A stretch of DNA of 64,000 nucleotides from Marivita sp046591575. Lineage in GTDB: Bacteria; Pseudomonadota; Alphaproteobacteria; Rhodobacterales; Rhodobacteraceae. The notes beneath the pieces were generated by a model. That model searched no databases. It was not told the origin of the DNA and was given only the letters and a program-made list of their open reading frames with translations. The position numbers and the translations under genes were made by a program. Shown here one piece after another: positions 52,895 through 61,460 of this stretch (positions are counted from its first letter, which is position 1; every line of letters begins with the position of its first letter). The DNA is taken from NCBI RefSeq assembly GCF_046591575.1, contig NZ_JBIQWA010000003.1:482057-546056 (forward strand), read 5' to 3'.

Positions 52895-53616
52895 AGACGC
52901 CCGCAGAGTATTTTCAGCGCGACCACGATCGGCACCCCCCGGCCTATGCGCCCGGCTATAAAACATCCGTGACGCGCAGCCCGCGCTATCCCCTGATCAG
53001 CCTGCAACAATCGGTCAGCGAACTGACCGGACCGGTGTTCGGCCATAACGATCTGGGCCCTCTGGATCATGACCTGATCAGAAATTACGCCCATACCGGC
53101 GATCCGGTGGGCGAACGCATTATCGTGCATGGCCATGTGCTGGATGAAAACGCGCGGCCTGTGCCCAACACTCTGGTCGAGATCTGGCAAGCCAACGCGG
53201 GCGGGCGCTATCGCCACAAGAAAGACAGCTATCTGGCCCCCATTGACCCGAATTTTGGCGGCTGTGGCCGGACCATAACAGACGCAGAGGGCTATTATGC
53301 CTTCCGCACCGTCAAACCCGGGGCCTATCCCTGGCGCAACATGGTCAACAACTGGCGCCCCGCGCATATCCATTTCAGCGTCTTCGGCGCGTCTTTCAGC
53401 CAGCGTCTGGTCACGCAGCTTTATTTCGAGGGCGACCCCCTGATCCCGCTGTGTCCCATCGTCCAGACCCTTCCCGATCAAGAGGCGATTGACGCTTTGA
53501 CGGCCAAGCTTGATCTGAACGCGACGATCCCGCTCGATACAATCGCCTACAGGTTCAACATCGTGCTGCGCGGGCGGCGCGCGACCCTGTTTGAAAACCG
53601 CCCCGAGGGAAACTGA
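52891..53616 (+). CDS. pcaH: protocatechuate 3,4-dioxygenase beta subunit
   Basis: This 241-residue subunit carries the non-heme Fe(III) site of the intradiol dioxygenase: the family blocks 'ERIIVHGHVLDENARPVPNTLVEIWQANAGGRYRHKKD' and 'NMVNNWRPAHIHFSVFGASFSQRLVTQLYFEGDPL' contain the ligands (Tyr, His, His). It opens protocatechuate to 3-carboxy-cis,cis-muconate with the alpha subunit. ATG 52891 overlaps the pcaC stop. The longer frame upstream is within pcaC and is not used. Confidence 0.93.
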   Translation: MKTPAEYFQRDHDRHPPAYAPGYKTSVTRSPRYPLISLQQSVSELTGPVFGHNDLGPLDHDLIRNYAHTGDPVGERIIVHGHVLDENARPVPNTLVEIWQANAGGRYRHKKDSYLAPIDPNFGGCGRTITDAEGYYAFRTVKPGAYPWRNMVNNWRPAHIHFSVFGASFSQRLVTQLYFEGDPLIPLCPIVQTLPDQEAIDALTAKLDLNATIPLDTIAYRFNIVLRGRRATLFENRPEGN

Positions 53617-54251
53617 TGCGCCAACTTGATTATCTGAAAGAAACCCCGTCCCAAACCGCCGGTCCCTATGTGCATATCGGGCTGGCCCCCGGTGCTGCGG
53701 GGTTTGACATCTACGATCAGGAACTTGGCTGGGACATCGCCGGTCCAAACGCCGCCGGAGAGCGAATTCGCATCGAAGGCCGTGTCATCGACGGCACCGG
53801 CAACCCGGTCAAAGACGTACTGCTGGAGGCGTGGCAGGCCAATGCACAGGGCCGATACGCACATCCCGAAGGCGGTGGAGAAGTCGAGGACGGCTTTCGC
53901 GGCTGGGGGCGCGTGATCACCGATTTCGACACCGGCGAATGGGCGTTTGACACCATCAAACCGGGTCAGGTTCCCGCCCGCGCAGGCCCCGCATCTGCCG
54001 CCACACCACTGCAAGCCCCGCACATCAATTTGTGGATCGTCGCACGCGGAATCAATCTGGGGCTGAACACCCGGCTTTATTTCAGCGATGAGCCCGACGC
54101 GAATGCCGCTGATCCGGTCATCAACCTGATCGAATGGGAAAGCCGGCGCAAAACCCTGATCGCCCAGCGCAGTGACCGCGATGGGCAGGCCGTCTACCGC
54201 TTTGACATCCATATTCAAGGCGACAAAGAAACCGTCTTTTTTGACATTTAG
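53616..54251 (+). CDS. pcaG: protocatechuate 3,4-dioxygenase alpha subunit
   Basis: The 211-residue subunit begins in TGATG with the pcaH stop. It shares the intradiol fold (QTAGPYVHIGL, 'ERIRIEGRVIDGTGNPVKDVLLEAWQANAQGRYAHP', 'APHINLWIVARGINLGLNTRLYFSDE') but lacks the iron ligands of the beta chain, as expected. It is the last pca gene here: neither pcaB nor pcaD is found before or after it in the window. Confidence 0.93.
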   Translation: MRQLDYLKETPSQTAGPYVHIGLAPGAAGFDIYDQELGWDIAGPNAAGERIRIEGRVIDGTGNPVKDVLLEAWQANAQGRYAHPEGGGEVEDGFRGWGRVITDFDTGEWAFDTIKPGQVPARAGPASAATPLQAPHINLWIVARGINLGLNTRLYFSDEPDANAADPVINLIEWESRRKTLIAQRSDRDGQAVYRFDIHIQGDKETVFFDI

Positions 54252-54370
54252 GCCAGCCTCACTGTCGAATGTCACATAGCAGCGACCCGTTGCGTTCGGT
54301 CTGCTGAATCTTATCCGCAGCCCGTGCCAAGAAAATCCGACCCAACTGACAAAATTTCCGATCCGGACCG

Positions 54371-54390
54371 GACGCAGGACGCAGGACGCG
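54371..54390 (+). repeat. short tandem GGACGCA repeat
   Basis: The 7-mer GGACGCA is repeated almost three times in a row in the gene-free stretch (54252-54494) between pcaG and the DUF2267 gene. Its meaning is unknown; replication slippage in non-coding DNA is the simplest reading. Confidence 0.5.
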
Positions 54391-54494
54391 CGAAGGTCCG
54401 GTGAGCGGACGAAGCTGCCGTTGGTTTGTTCGACAAATACCGTGGAGTTAGATAAGAGTGTCGGTGACGATGACGCCAAAGGAACCAGCGACCG

Positions 54495-54953
54495 ATGCCA
54501 ATGCCGTGGACATATCGGCACGCCTCCAAGGAATGGCGCGCTTTCCTTGATGACGTGAAAGAGCGCATGTCCCTCGAGTCAGACAACATGGCTTACACGG
54601 CGGTCGATGCGGTCTTTCAGGTGTTCCGGCGTCGTCTGACCGCTCAGGAGGGCTTGAACTTCGCAAGTATCTTGCCAAGCGTGCTTCGCTCGATCTTTCT
54701 TCAAAACTGGGATGTTACGGAGCCTCGCGCAGCGTTTGACGACCGAGAGACGCTCATCTCGGAAGTCAAGGAGGTGCGGGTAAACCACAACCTAACGCCG
54801 GACAATGCGATTGAGGCGACGGCATGGGCGGTTCGGCGCTGCACCAATGGAAGAGACTTCGAGCGCGTTTTGGCAAAGCTTCCGGCTGAAGCGCGCGCCT
54901 TCTGGCATGTCGACGTTGCGGATCCTGCCGAGCTGGAGCAACGGATCATTTAG
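54495..54953 (+). CDS. DUF2267 family protein
   Basis: The 152-residue protein matches DUF2267: 'WTYRHASKEWRAFLDDVKERMSLESDNMAYTAVDAVFQVFRRRLTAQEGLNFASILPSVLRSIFLQNWD' followed by a second repeat-like half (VNHNLTPDNAIEATAWAVRRCTNGRDFERVLAKLPAEARAFWHVD). The function of this small helical family is unknown. AAGGA lies 12 nt upstream; an ATG at 54501 is an alternative start. It stands alone between the pca and aroA genes, 541 bp of non-coding and short-gene DNA that looks like an insertion. Confidence 0.8.
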   Translation: MPMPWTYRHASKEWRAFLDDVKERMSLESDNMAYTAVDAVFQVFRRRLTAQEGLNFASILPSVLRSIFLQNWDVTEPRAAFDDRETLISEVKEVRVNHNLTPDNAIEATAWAVRRCTNGRDFERVLAKLPAEARAFWHVDVADPAELEQRII

Positions 54954-55217
54954 CGGCTTTGCACCATTCGGAAGGTTTGGGCTCTTTCCGCGCTTTCGCG
55001 GCACGCGGCACGCGGCGCGAAGGGCTGCTTAGCCTGATCCCACGTGCAATCTAGGTCAGTTACCTGTCACAAAAGTCGGTTTTGTCCGTCACCTGACACC
55101 CACTCAGACAGCCGCACGCAGCCGCGCTAAGGGCGCAACCCGGATGAGTTCACAGTTTCGCATTGCGATGCGGGGCAAAACGCGTAAACCACAATCTGAT
55201 TTTTTTCGGAGCTGCTT

Positions 55218-56480
55218 ATGCCGTTGCCCATTGCGCATGTCACCCCGGTGACTGGCCGCCTGACCGGACAGGTCACCTTGCCGGGATCGAAATCCGTCAC
55301 CAATCGCGCGCTTTTGGTGGCAGGTCTGGCGCGCGGGACTTCGCAGCTCAGCGGTATTCTGCGCAGCGATGATACGAAATACATGATGGCCGCTCTGCGC
55401 GCGATGGGTGTCGAGATCACCGAAATTGACGACACCACCGTCGCCGTCCACGGCACCGGAACCCTTCACGCCCCGTCAGAGCCGTTGTTTCTGGGCAATG
55501 CCGGAACCGCCGTGCGGTTTCTGACCGCCGCGGTGGCGCTGGTTGACGGCAAGACCCGCGTCACTGGCGACGCGCATATGCAAAAACGCCCCATCGCCCC
55601 CCTGCTGGAAACGCTGCGCGCCATGGGCGTCGACGCGACCTCTGACACCGGGTGCCCGCCGGTCTGCGTCAATGGCACCGGCACATTTCAAAGTGGCGAG
55701 ATCGAGGTCAGTGGCAAACTGTCCAGCCAGTATATCTCGGCCATCATGATGTTGGCGGCGATGGGCACGGGCGAAACCCGGATCAGGATCGGCGGTGGCA
55801 AAATCGGCGCGGTCGGCTATCTGCACATCACTGCCGCCGTCATGCGCGCGTTCGGCGCGCAGGTGTCCTTTCCAAATGAGTCTGACATATTGGTGTCGCC
55901 CGGCGGCTACAGGGCAGCCGAGTACCCGGTGGAACCCGATGCAAGTGCCGCAACCTATTTGTGGGCCGCAGAGGCGCTGACCGGCGGCCGGATCGACATC
56001 GGCTCGGCCCCCGGTGATATGAACCAACCGGACGCCAAGGCGTATGACCTCATCGCGGCGTTTCCCAACATGCCAGCCACGATCAACGGCTCTCAGATGC
56101 AGGATGCGGTGCCCACGCTCGCGGTACTGGCCGCGTTCAATGCAACAGCGGTGCGCTTTACCGGTATCGAAAACCTGCGGGTCAAGGAATGTGACAGGAT
56201 CGAAGCCGTCCACAAAGGGCTGACGGCCATCCGGGCCGATCTGGCAAGCGTCGAGGGCGATGATCTGATCGTCCACGCCGACCCCGGTCTGGCCGGGCAG
56301 ACCCATCCCTGCCTGATCGACAGCTATGCCGACCACCGTATCGCCATGTGCTTTGCGCTGGCCGCGTTGAAAATTCACGGGGTGACAATCGAAGACCCCT
56401 ATTGCGTCTCAAAAACCTTTCCGGCCTATTGGGACGTGTTGCGCGGGCTGGGGGTCTCTGTCGACATCACCCAGCCCTGA
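55218..56480 (+). CDS. aroA: 3-phosphoshikimate 1-carboxyvinyltransferase (EPSP synthase)
   Basis: The 420-residue enzyme converts shikimate-3-phosphate and PEP to EPSP. Conserved motifs: LPGSKSVTNRALLVAGL at the N-terminus, 'LFLGNAGTAVRFLTAA', 'GDAHMQKRPI', 'SSQYISAIMML', 'RVKECDRIEAVHKGL' and 'DSYADHRIAMCFAL'. The GSKSVTNRA and GNAGTA variants differ from the GDKSISHRA and GNSGT form I would expect in Rhodobacteraceae housekeeping AroA, so this may be a second, horizontally acquired copy. It has its own ribosome site (CGGAG), and is convergent with dabA with four bases between stops. Confidence 0.88.
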   Translation: MPLPIAHVTPVTGRLTGQVTLPGSKSVTNRALLVAGLARGTSQLSGILRSDDTKYMMAALRAMGVEITEIDDTTVAVHGTGTLHAPSEPLFLGNAGTAVRFLTAAVALVDGKTRVTGDAHMQKRPIAPLLETLRAMGVDATSDTGCPPVCVNGTGTFQSGEIEVSGKLSSQYISAIMMLAAMGTGETRIRIGGGKIGAVGYLHITAAVMRAFGAQVSFPNESDILVSPGGYRAAEYPVEPDASAATYLWAAEALTGGRIDIGSAPGDMNQPDAKAYDLIAAFPNMPATINGSQMQDAVPTLAVLAAFNATAVRFTGIENLRVKECDRIEAVHKGLTAIRADLASVEGDDLIVHADPGLAGQTHPCLIDSYADHRIAMCFALAALKIHGVTIEDPYCVSKTFPAYWDVLRGLGVSVDITQP

Positions 56481-56484
56481 CGCT

Positions 56485-58884
56485 TTATTCTGCCGCGATT
56501 CCCGGTGCCGCCACCTCGCCGCGCAGCGATGTCCACTGGCCCTTGCCGGAATAGCGCCAGGCCAGCCGCCCCTCTTCGTCCATGGCAAACAGTTTGAGCC
56601 AGCCATTGTCGAACAGGTCCGCAACGCCGGGATGGCGGTTCAGGATATCCGTGATCGCCTCGCGCGGGGCCTCGACAGCGACGCTCAGACGCACAGGATC
56701 ATGCATGAACCGGTCACCATCATGCACCGACTGCCACGGCAGCCCACCGCGCAGAACACCGCCATTGCCTTCGATCACACCGATACCGCCGGTCACATTG
56801 TGCAACAGCTTGTTCCCGGCCCCAAACGCATCCGGCGCAACCGAAGAGCCGTAATATTGCAGGCTGATCCAGCTGGCGACCACAACCGGCGCGGTCAGGA
56901 TCAGCTCTAGCACGCCAAACCCCTCATCCTCTTGCCAGGTGTAATTGTGCAGGAAAGACCGCCCCTCAAGGCTGCGCCCCGCCGTCCGCGACCGCGGAGC
57001 CGCGATAAACGCGGAACAGCCCGCAAGCCCCCATTCGGGCCGGGTTTCCGACCAGTTTTTCGCCCGCTCCATGATCGCAAGGGTCGAGTCGGCCCGTGGC
57101 AGCCGCGCCGACCGTTCCGTCCGCGTGACCTTGGCCGCCTGCCGCAAAGCGGATTTTAACGCGGCCAACGCCTCGGACTGGCTGTGATCTTTGGGAAGAT
57201 CACCCTCATACAGCGTCACTTCGTCCGTCACCGTATCATGCAAACCGGCCACAAACAGCGTATCGGCAGGGACATTCAGCCCCTTCTCGACCAGACCGGA
57301 CCGCACCTCGGGATCGTTCAGCAGCAAGGCAACCAACCGCGCATTGACATCCCCCGCATGGCCCCCGCAGGCCCCGCATTGCAGCGCCGAGGCATGCGGG
57401 TTGTTCACAACCCGCGCCCCGTGACCTGCCAACAGAACCAGTTTGGCCAGACCGGATTTCAGCGACATCGCCGACAAGATACCTGCGGCCATGCCGATCC
57501 GGTCCTCAAGGCTGACATCGCCTGCCAGCACAGGCGCAGGATCGGTGCCAAGATCCGGGTTTTTCTGCGCCAGCGAATCCCGCACCAGCTTGCCAAGGTA
57601 AAGCGGCCCGGTTGCCTCGACAAAGGCAAAGCTTGACACCGCCGCCAGCCGGAACCGGCCCCAGGCGCGGGTGACGCGACGGGCGACCCGGGTCAACGTA
57701 TCGGTGTCCTGCGGATCGCTTGCCGCCGTCTCGGCACCGGTATTGATCAGCACCGGACCCCGCGTTTCGGTCACATCAGACGCAAAGCTGTTATGCGCAG
57801 CCGCGATGCCAAAGAACCCGGCAAACCCGATGGTTTCAATCCGCTTGTCTGTCGCTTCCAGCGCGCGCCGGAAAATCTCGGATCGCACGTCAATACAGAA
57901 CGCGGCCTGAATGTCCGGGGTCTGGTCGGTTTCGGCAACCGGCTGCGACAGCGTCTCGTCCAGCATCCGGGCTGCGGCATGATCGGCCGCCGCCTGCAAG
58001 GCCGCGTCAATCAGATCGTCCTGAGACGGGACAATCGGTTGCGCATGGGCCTCAAGCACGTCTTTCCACCTGTCGCCGATCTTGTCCTTGTAGCGCGCCA
58101 GAAGGGCGGCTTCGAACACCAGCTTGGCGGTCAGCAGATCGGTGATGTCGTTGTTGCCCTCGTTCTGCAGCGCCGCGCGGAACGCCTCTCCGGAGGCCAG
58201 TTGCCCCCAACCGCCCAAGCGCATCAGCAACGTGTGGAAATAGCTTTCCGAGGCCGCAGCGGTGATGCCCATGTCTTCGGCGCATTTGGTCAGCGCGCCG
58301 CGCGCAGACATCGACATCGACGCCACCCGGCTGGCAAACCCGGTCAGCCCGAAAATCTCGGGCGTCAGATCGCGCTGCGCAAATGACCGCCAGGACAGCC
58401 AGGCCCGTGTCTTGGGCGCGGGCCACAGCGCCTGACCGACATCATAATGGCCGCCCGCCCAGTGACCGATCCGCTCGGCCACGAAATCCGGCCAATTGAT
58501 ATCGGACACGTCCTCTGCCAGATCGGCAAGCGTCGGCAGCGTTTCCGGCGCGGCCACGTCCTGTGACAGGGCGGCAATCAGATCATCGACCGTGATCGTC
58601 AATTCCGGCACTTCGGCCAGACCGGCCTCAAGATCAGACAGCGTCAGCTCCTTGGCATCGAACTTTGCCTTGAAATGCGACCGCTCTGCGACAGTGCGCA
58701 CTCCGGCCACCCGGGCAAGGCGCGCTGCCGCCATTTGCAACGGCTCGCCCGCTTGGCCCACATAGGGATTGACCGCAACAGTGGCATCAAGCGCCCAAAG
58801 CGGCGGGATGTGTGACGCGGCGGTCTTGGCCCCTGCCATGATCTCAAGCGCCGGACCGGAAAACCGTTCTACCATTGTCAGCAT
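56485..58884 (-). CDS. dabA: DabA, DUF2309 inorganic carbon transporter subunit
   Basis: The 799-residue protein is of the UPF0753/DUF2309 family. The beta-carbonic-anhydrase-like zinc site is intact: C330 and D332 (AFCIDVRSE), H488 (LLAGHGAR) and C503 (LQCGACGG); the 15-residue His-to-Cys spacing equals that of the studied protein. DabA with DabB forms a membrane complex that hydrates CO2 one-way to bicarbonate, driven by a cation gradient. AGGAG with 8-nt spacing favours ATG 58884; ATG 58908, which overlaps the dabB stop (TAATG), is the alternative and adds eight residues. Confidence 0.9.
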   Translation of the reverse strand: MLTMVERFSGPALEIMAGAKTAASHIPPLWALDATVAVNPYVGQAGEPLQMAAARLARVAGVRTVAERSHFKAKFDAKELTLSDLEAGLAEVPELTITVDDLIAALSQDVAAPETLPTLADLAEDVSDINWPDFVAERIGHWAGGHYDVGQALWPAPKTRAWLSWRSFAQRDLTPEIFGLTGFASRVASMSMSARGALTKCAEDMGITAAASESYFHTLLMRLGGWGQLASGEAFRAALQNEGNNDITDLLTAKLVFEAALLARYKDKIGDRWKDVLEAHAQPIVPSQDDLIDAALQAAADHAAARMLDETLSQPVAETDQTPDIQAAFCIDVRSEIFRRALEATDKRIETIGFAGFFGIAAAHNSFASDVTETRGPVLINTGAETAASDPQDTDTLTRVARRVTRAWGRFRLAAVSSFAFVEATGPLYLGKLVRDSLAQKNPDLGTDPAPVLAGDVSLEDRIGMAAGILSAMSLKSGLAKLVLLAGHGARVVNNPHASALQCGACGGHAGDVNARLVALLLNDPEVRSGLVEKGLNVPADTLFVAGLHDTVTDEVTLYEGDLPKDHSQSEALAALKSALRQAAKVTRTERSARLPRADSTLAIMERAKNWSETRPEWGLAGCSAFIAAPRSRTAGRSLEGRSFLHNYTWQEDEGFGVLELILTAPVVVASWISLQYYGSSVAPDAFGAGNKLLHNVTGGIGVIEGNGGVLRGGLPWQSVHDGDRFMHDPVRLSVAVEAPREAITDILNRHPGVADLFDNGWLKLFAMDEEGRLAWRYSGKGQWTSLRGEVAAPGIAAE

Positions 58885-58907
58885 GTCATTTTCTCCTGTC
58901 GGTTCCA

Positions 58908-60473
58908 TTACCGTGCCCCTTTGTTCGACCGCGCGGCCCAGCCACCGGTGACGCGGTCAAACACCGCATTCAGATAAAACCCGTTCGACAGATGCACCCG
59001 CAAACCCTGCGCTGACGGGTGTGTCGCCCAATTCGGAAACGTGGCCTGCGCCAGCGCGACCGCGCCAAAGCTCAGGATGGTCAGCACCATCAGCGCCCAT
59101 TCCAGCGGACCGGGGGCCGGAGTTGCCGGCAAGGTGCCCGCCGTGAGCCGGATCGCGATGGATTGCAGCGCGAAGTAACTCAGCGTGGTGGCCACCGAAT
59201 AAAGCGCCATGCGCTGGGTCAGAACGCCGGGTGCGGCATCCGCAAGCCCCTGCGCCAACAGATACGCCACCCCCATCACCAGGACCGCGCCCAACGCAAT
59301 CGCCTGAGCCGATTTGCCGTCGATGCCCAAAAGCAGACCAATCACGCCATAGATCGCCAGTGCAATGGCAAACGCCTTGAGCACAGCCTTGCCATTTGGA
59401 ATGGCCACCGGGCCGGGTTTGCGGATCGAATTGACCTGCTGCACCGCCCCGCCCGACGCCAGAAACGCGTGAGCCTTGTAAAGCGAATGGGCCACAATGT
59501 GCAAAAGCGCCAGCGGAAACAGCGCCAGTCCGCATTGCATGATCATAAAGCCCATCTGCGCCACAGTGGACCAGGCCAGCGATGTTTTCACCGATGGCTG
59601 GGTCAGCATGACCAGCCCGCCAAACAGGGCAGACAAGCCCCCCACCATGACAAGAACAGACAGAACACCGGGTGCGAGCAAAAGAACATCGGCAAACCGG
59701 ATCAGAAGGAAGCCACCCGCATTGACCACCCCTGCATGCAACAGCGCCGAAACAGGTGTCGGGGCTTCCATCACTTCTGTCAGCCAGCCATGCGTTGGAA
59801 TCTGCGCCGATTTGAACAAGGCAGACACCGCCAGCAATGCCACAGCGCCAACCGCGATCAGCCCGCCATCACCGGCGCGCGCGGCACTCAGGATGCTGGC
59901 GATATCGGCGGTGTCATAAGCCATGAACAAAGCCACCGCACCGGTAATCAAACCCACATCAGACGCGGCGGAACACAACGCTTTCTTACGCGCCGCCCGC
60001 TGCGCTGCCGCACGCTCGGGATAGGTGAGCAACAACCGGTTGACACACAGCCCCACCGCGCCCCATCCAACGATCAGCTGCACAAGGTTCGCCGCGCTGA
60101 CCAACAACAACACCGACGCCAGCGCAAAGCTCAGCCACCCCAGAAACCGGGTCTGATTGTGTTCGCCATCGGTATAGGTGACCGCAAAGCGCATCACCAC
60201 CCAGCCAATAAAGCTGACCAGCATCAACATGGTGACACTGACCGCATCAATGCGCGCGGCAAAGCCCATTCCGCCAACGCCGATCAAGGGGCTGCTGGCC
60301 GACCCCGACTGGATCAGGCTCACCAGCGCGATCACCGACACCGCGATGGCCCCAAGCCCGGCAAATTCGCCCAGTCGCAGCTGCGCTGCGCCGCGCGGCA
60401 TGGTGGTGCGCATATATATCACACCCACAACAGCAAAGAACGCCGGTGCCAGCATCGGAAGTAATGTGATCAT
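58908..60473 (-). CDS. dabB: DabB, NADH-dehydrogenase-subunit-5-like membrane subunit
   Basis: This 521-residue, many-helix protein resembles NuoL/MrpA proton channels: 'IDAVSVTMLMLVSFIGWVVMRFAVTY', 'ALFKSAQIPTHGWLTEVMEAPTPVSALLHAGVVNAGGFLLIRF' and 'LAWSTVAQMGFMIMQCGLALFPLALLHIVAHSLYKAHAFLASG'. Next to DabA it supplies the ion-driving subunit of the inorganic carbon pump. It starts at ATG 60473 (GGAG upstream) and is divergent from the LysR gene, the likely controller. Confidence 0.9.
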   Translation of the reverse strand: MITLLPMLAPAFFAVVGVIYMRTTMPRGAAQLRLGEFAGLGAIAVSVIALVSLIQSGSASSPLIGVGGMGFAARIDAVSVTMLMLVSFIGWVVMRFAVTYTDGEHNQTRFLGWLSFALASVLLLVSAANLVQLIVGWGAVGLCVNRLLLTYPERAAAQRAARKKALCSAASDVGLITGAVALFMAYDTADIASILSAARAGDGGLIAVGAVALLAVSALFKSAQIPTHGWLTEVMEAPTPVSALLHAGVVNAGGFLLIRFADVLLLAPGVLSVLVMVGGLSALFGGLVMLTQPSVKTSLAWSTVAQMGFMIMQCGLALFPLALLHIVAHSLYKAHAFLASGGAVQQVNSIRKPGPVAIPNGKAVLKAFAIALAIYGVIGLLLGIDGKSAQAIALGAVLVMGVAYLLAQGLADAAPGVLTQRMALYSVATTLSYFALQSIAIRLTAGTLPATPAPGPLEWALMVLTILSFGAVALAQATFPNWATHPSAQGLRVHLSNGFYLNAVFDRVTGGWAARSNKGAR

Positions 60474-60557
60474 GGTGCAATCTCCCCTCGTCACGTGATC
60501 TCACTTGGCGAAGTAGCGCGGCGTGATCATGAATGAAAATACATTGTTTAAGAAGTA

Positions 60558-60578
60558 TCGTTCTATTAAAGTGAACGA
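60558..60578. promoter_or_regulatory. inverted repeat TCGTTC-N9-GAACGA at the LysR start
   Basis: Perfect 6-bp arms around a 9-nt AT-rich spacer end immediately before the LysR start codon, and TTC-N9-GAA conforms to the T-N11-A LysR box. It is about 85 bases from the dabB start. It may serve autoregulation and control of dabBA; not tested. Confidence 0.5.
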
Positions 60579-61460
60579 ATGACGGATCTGAACTATCATC
60601 ACCTGCGCTATTTCTGGGCCGTCGCCCATGACGGCAACCTCACCCGCACGGCCGAGCGCCTGAACCTGTCGCAATCCGCGCTGTCCGCGCAGATCAAACA
60701 GCTGGAGGGCCGGATCGGACAAGCCCTGTTCGAACGCCGGGGCCGCGCGCTGCACCTGACCGAGGCGGGCCGCATCGCGCTGGATCACGCCGATACGATC
60801 TTTGCCGCCGGCGAGGAATTGCTGGACACGCTGCGCGAAACAGCCCGCCCGGCCCGGGCGCTGCGTGTCGGCGCGCTTTCGACCTTGTCACGCAATTTCC
60901 AGCTGTCCTTTCTGGAGCCGGTTCTGGGACGCGACGATGTCGAGGTGATCCTGCGGTCCGGCAGCGCGGCGGAATTATACGCCGCTTTGAATGCGCTCAA
61001 TCTGGACGTGCTGTTGACCAACACTCCCCCCCCGCGGGACGCGATCACCCCCTATCTGACACAGAAATTGGCGGATCAGACCGTCGGCCTGTTTGGCAGG
61101 GCGGATCGGGTGTCCGGCACCGCCACGCTCGAAGATCTGGTGGCGCAGCACCCGCTGATCCTGCCCACCCGCGACACGCTTATTCGGGACGCCTTCGATA
61201 CGCTGCTGCGACGGGTCGGTGCGGTTCCGAAAATCGCCGCCGAGGTCGATGACATGGCGATGATCCGTCTGCTCGCGCGGCAAGGCACCGGTCTGGCCGT
61301 TGTCCCGCCAATCGTGGTCCAGGACGAACTGGCCCGCGGCGAACTGCGGCAGGCCGCCATGCTGGATCTTCACGAACTTTTCTATGCTGTCACGCTGGAT
61401 CGACGCTATCCCAACCCGCTGCTGGCCGAACTTCTTGATAGGGCGGACACTAGGAAATGA
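60579..61460 (+). CDS. LysR family regulator adjacent to dabBA
   Basis: The 293-residue protein has the LysR helix-turn-helix 'NYHHLRYFWAVAHDGNLTRTAERLNLSQSALSAQIKQLEGRIGQALFER' and a short effector domain related to the NhaR branch. Divergent from dabB with an inverted repeat between, it is the likely activator of the CO2/bicarbonate pump. Its end overlaps the adenine deaminase gene by 11 bases on the opposite strand. Confidence 0.88.
   Translation: MTDLNYHHLRYFWAVAHDGNLTRTAERLNLSQSALSAQIKQLEGRIGQALFERRGRALHLTEAGRIALDHADTIFAAGEELLDTLRETARPARALRVGALSTLSRNFQLSFLEPVLGRDDVEVILRSGSAAELYAALNALNLDVLLTNTPPPRDAITPYLTQKLADQTVGLFGRADRVSGTATLEDLVAQHPLILPTRDTLIRDAFDTLLRRVGAVPKIAAEVDDMAMIRLLARQGTGLAVVPPIVVQDELARGELRQAAMLDLHELFYAVTLDRRYPNPLLAELLDRADTRK

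Noticed and set aside
59019..60464. 481-residue plus-strand open frame
   Set aside because: Antisense to dabB; Gln/Arg/His-rich composition and no domain.
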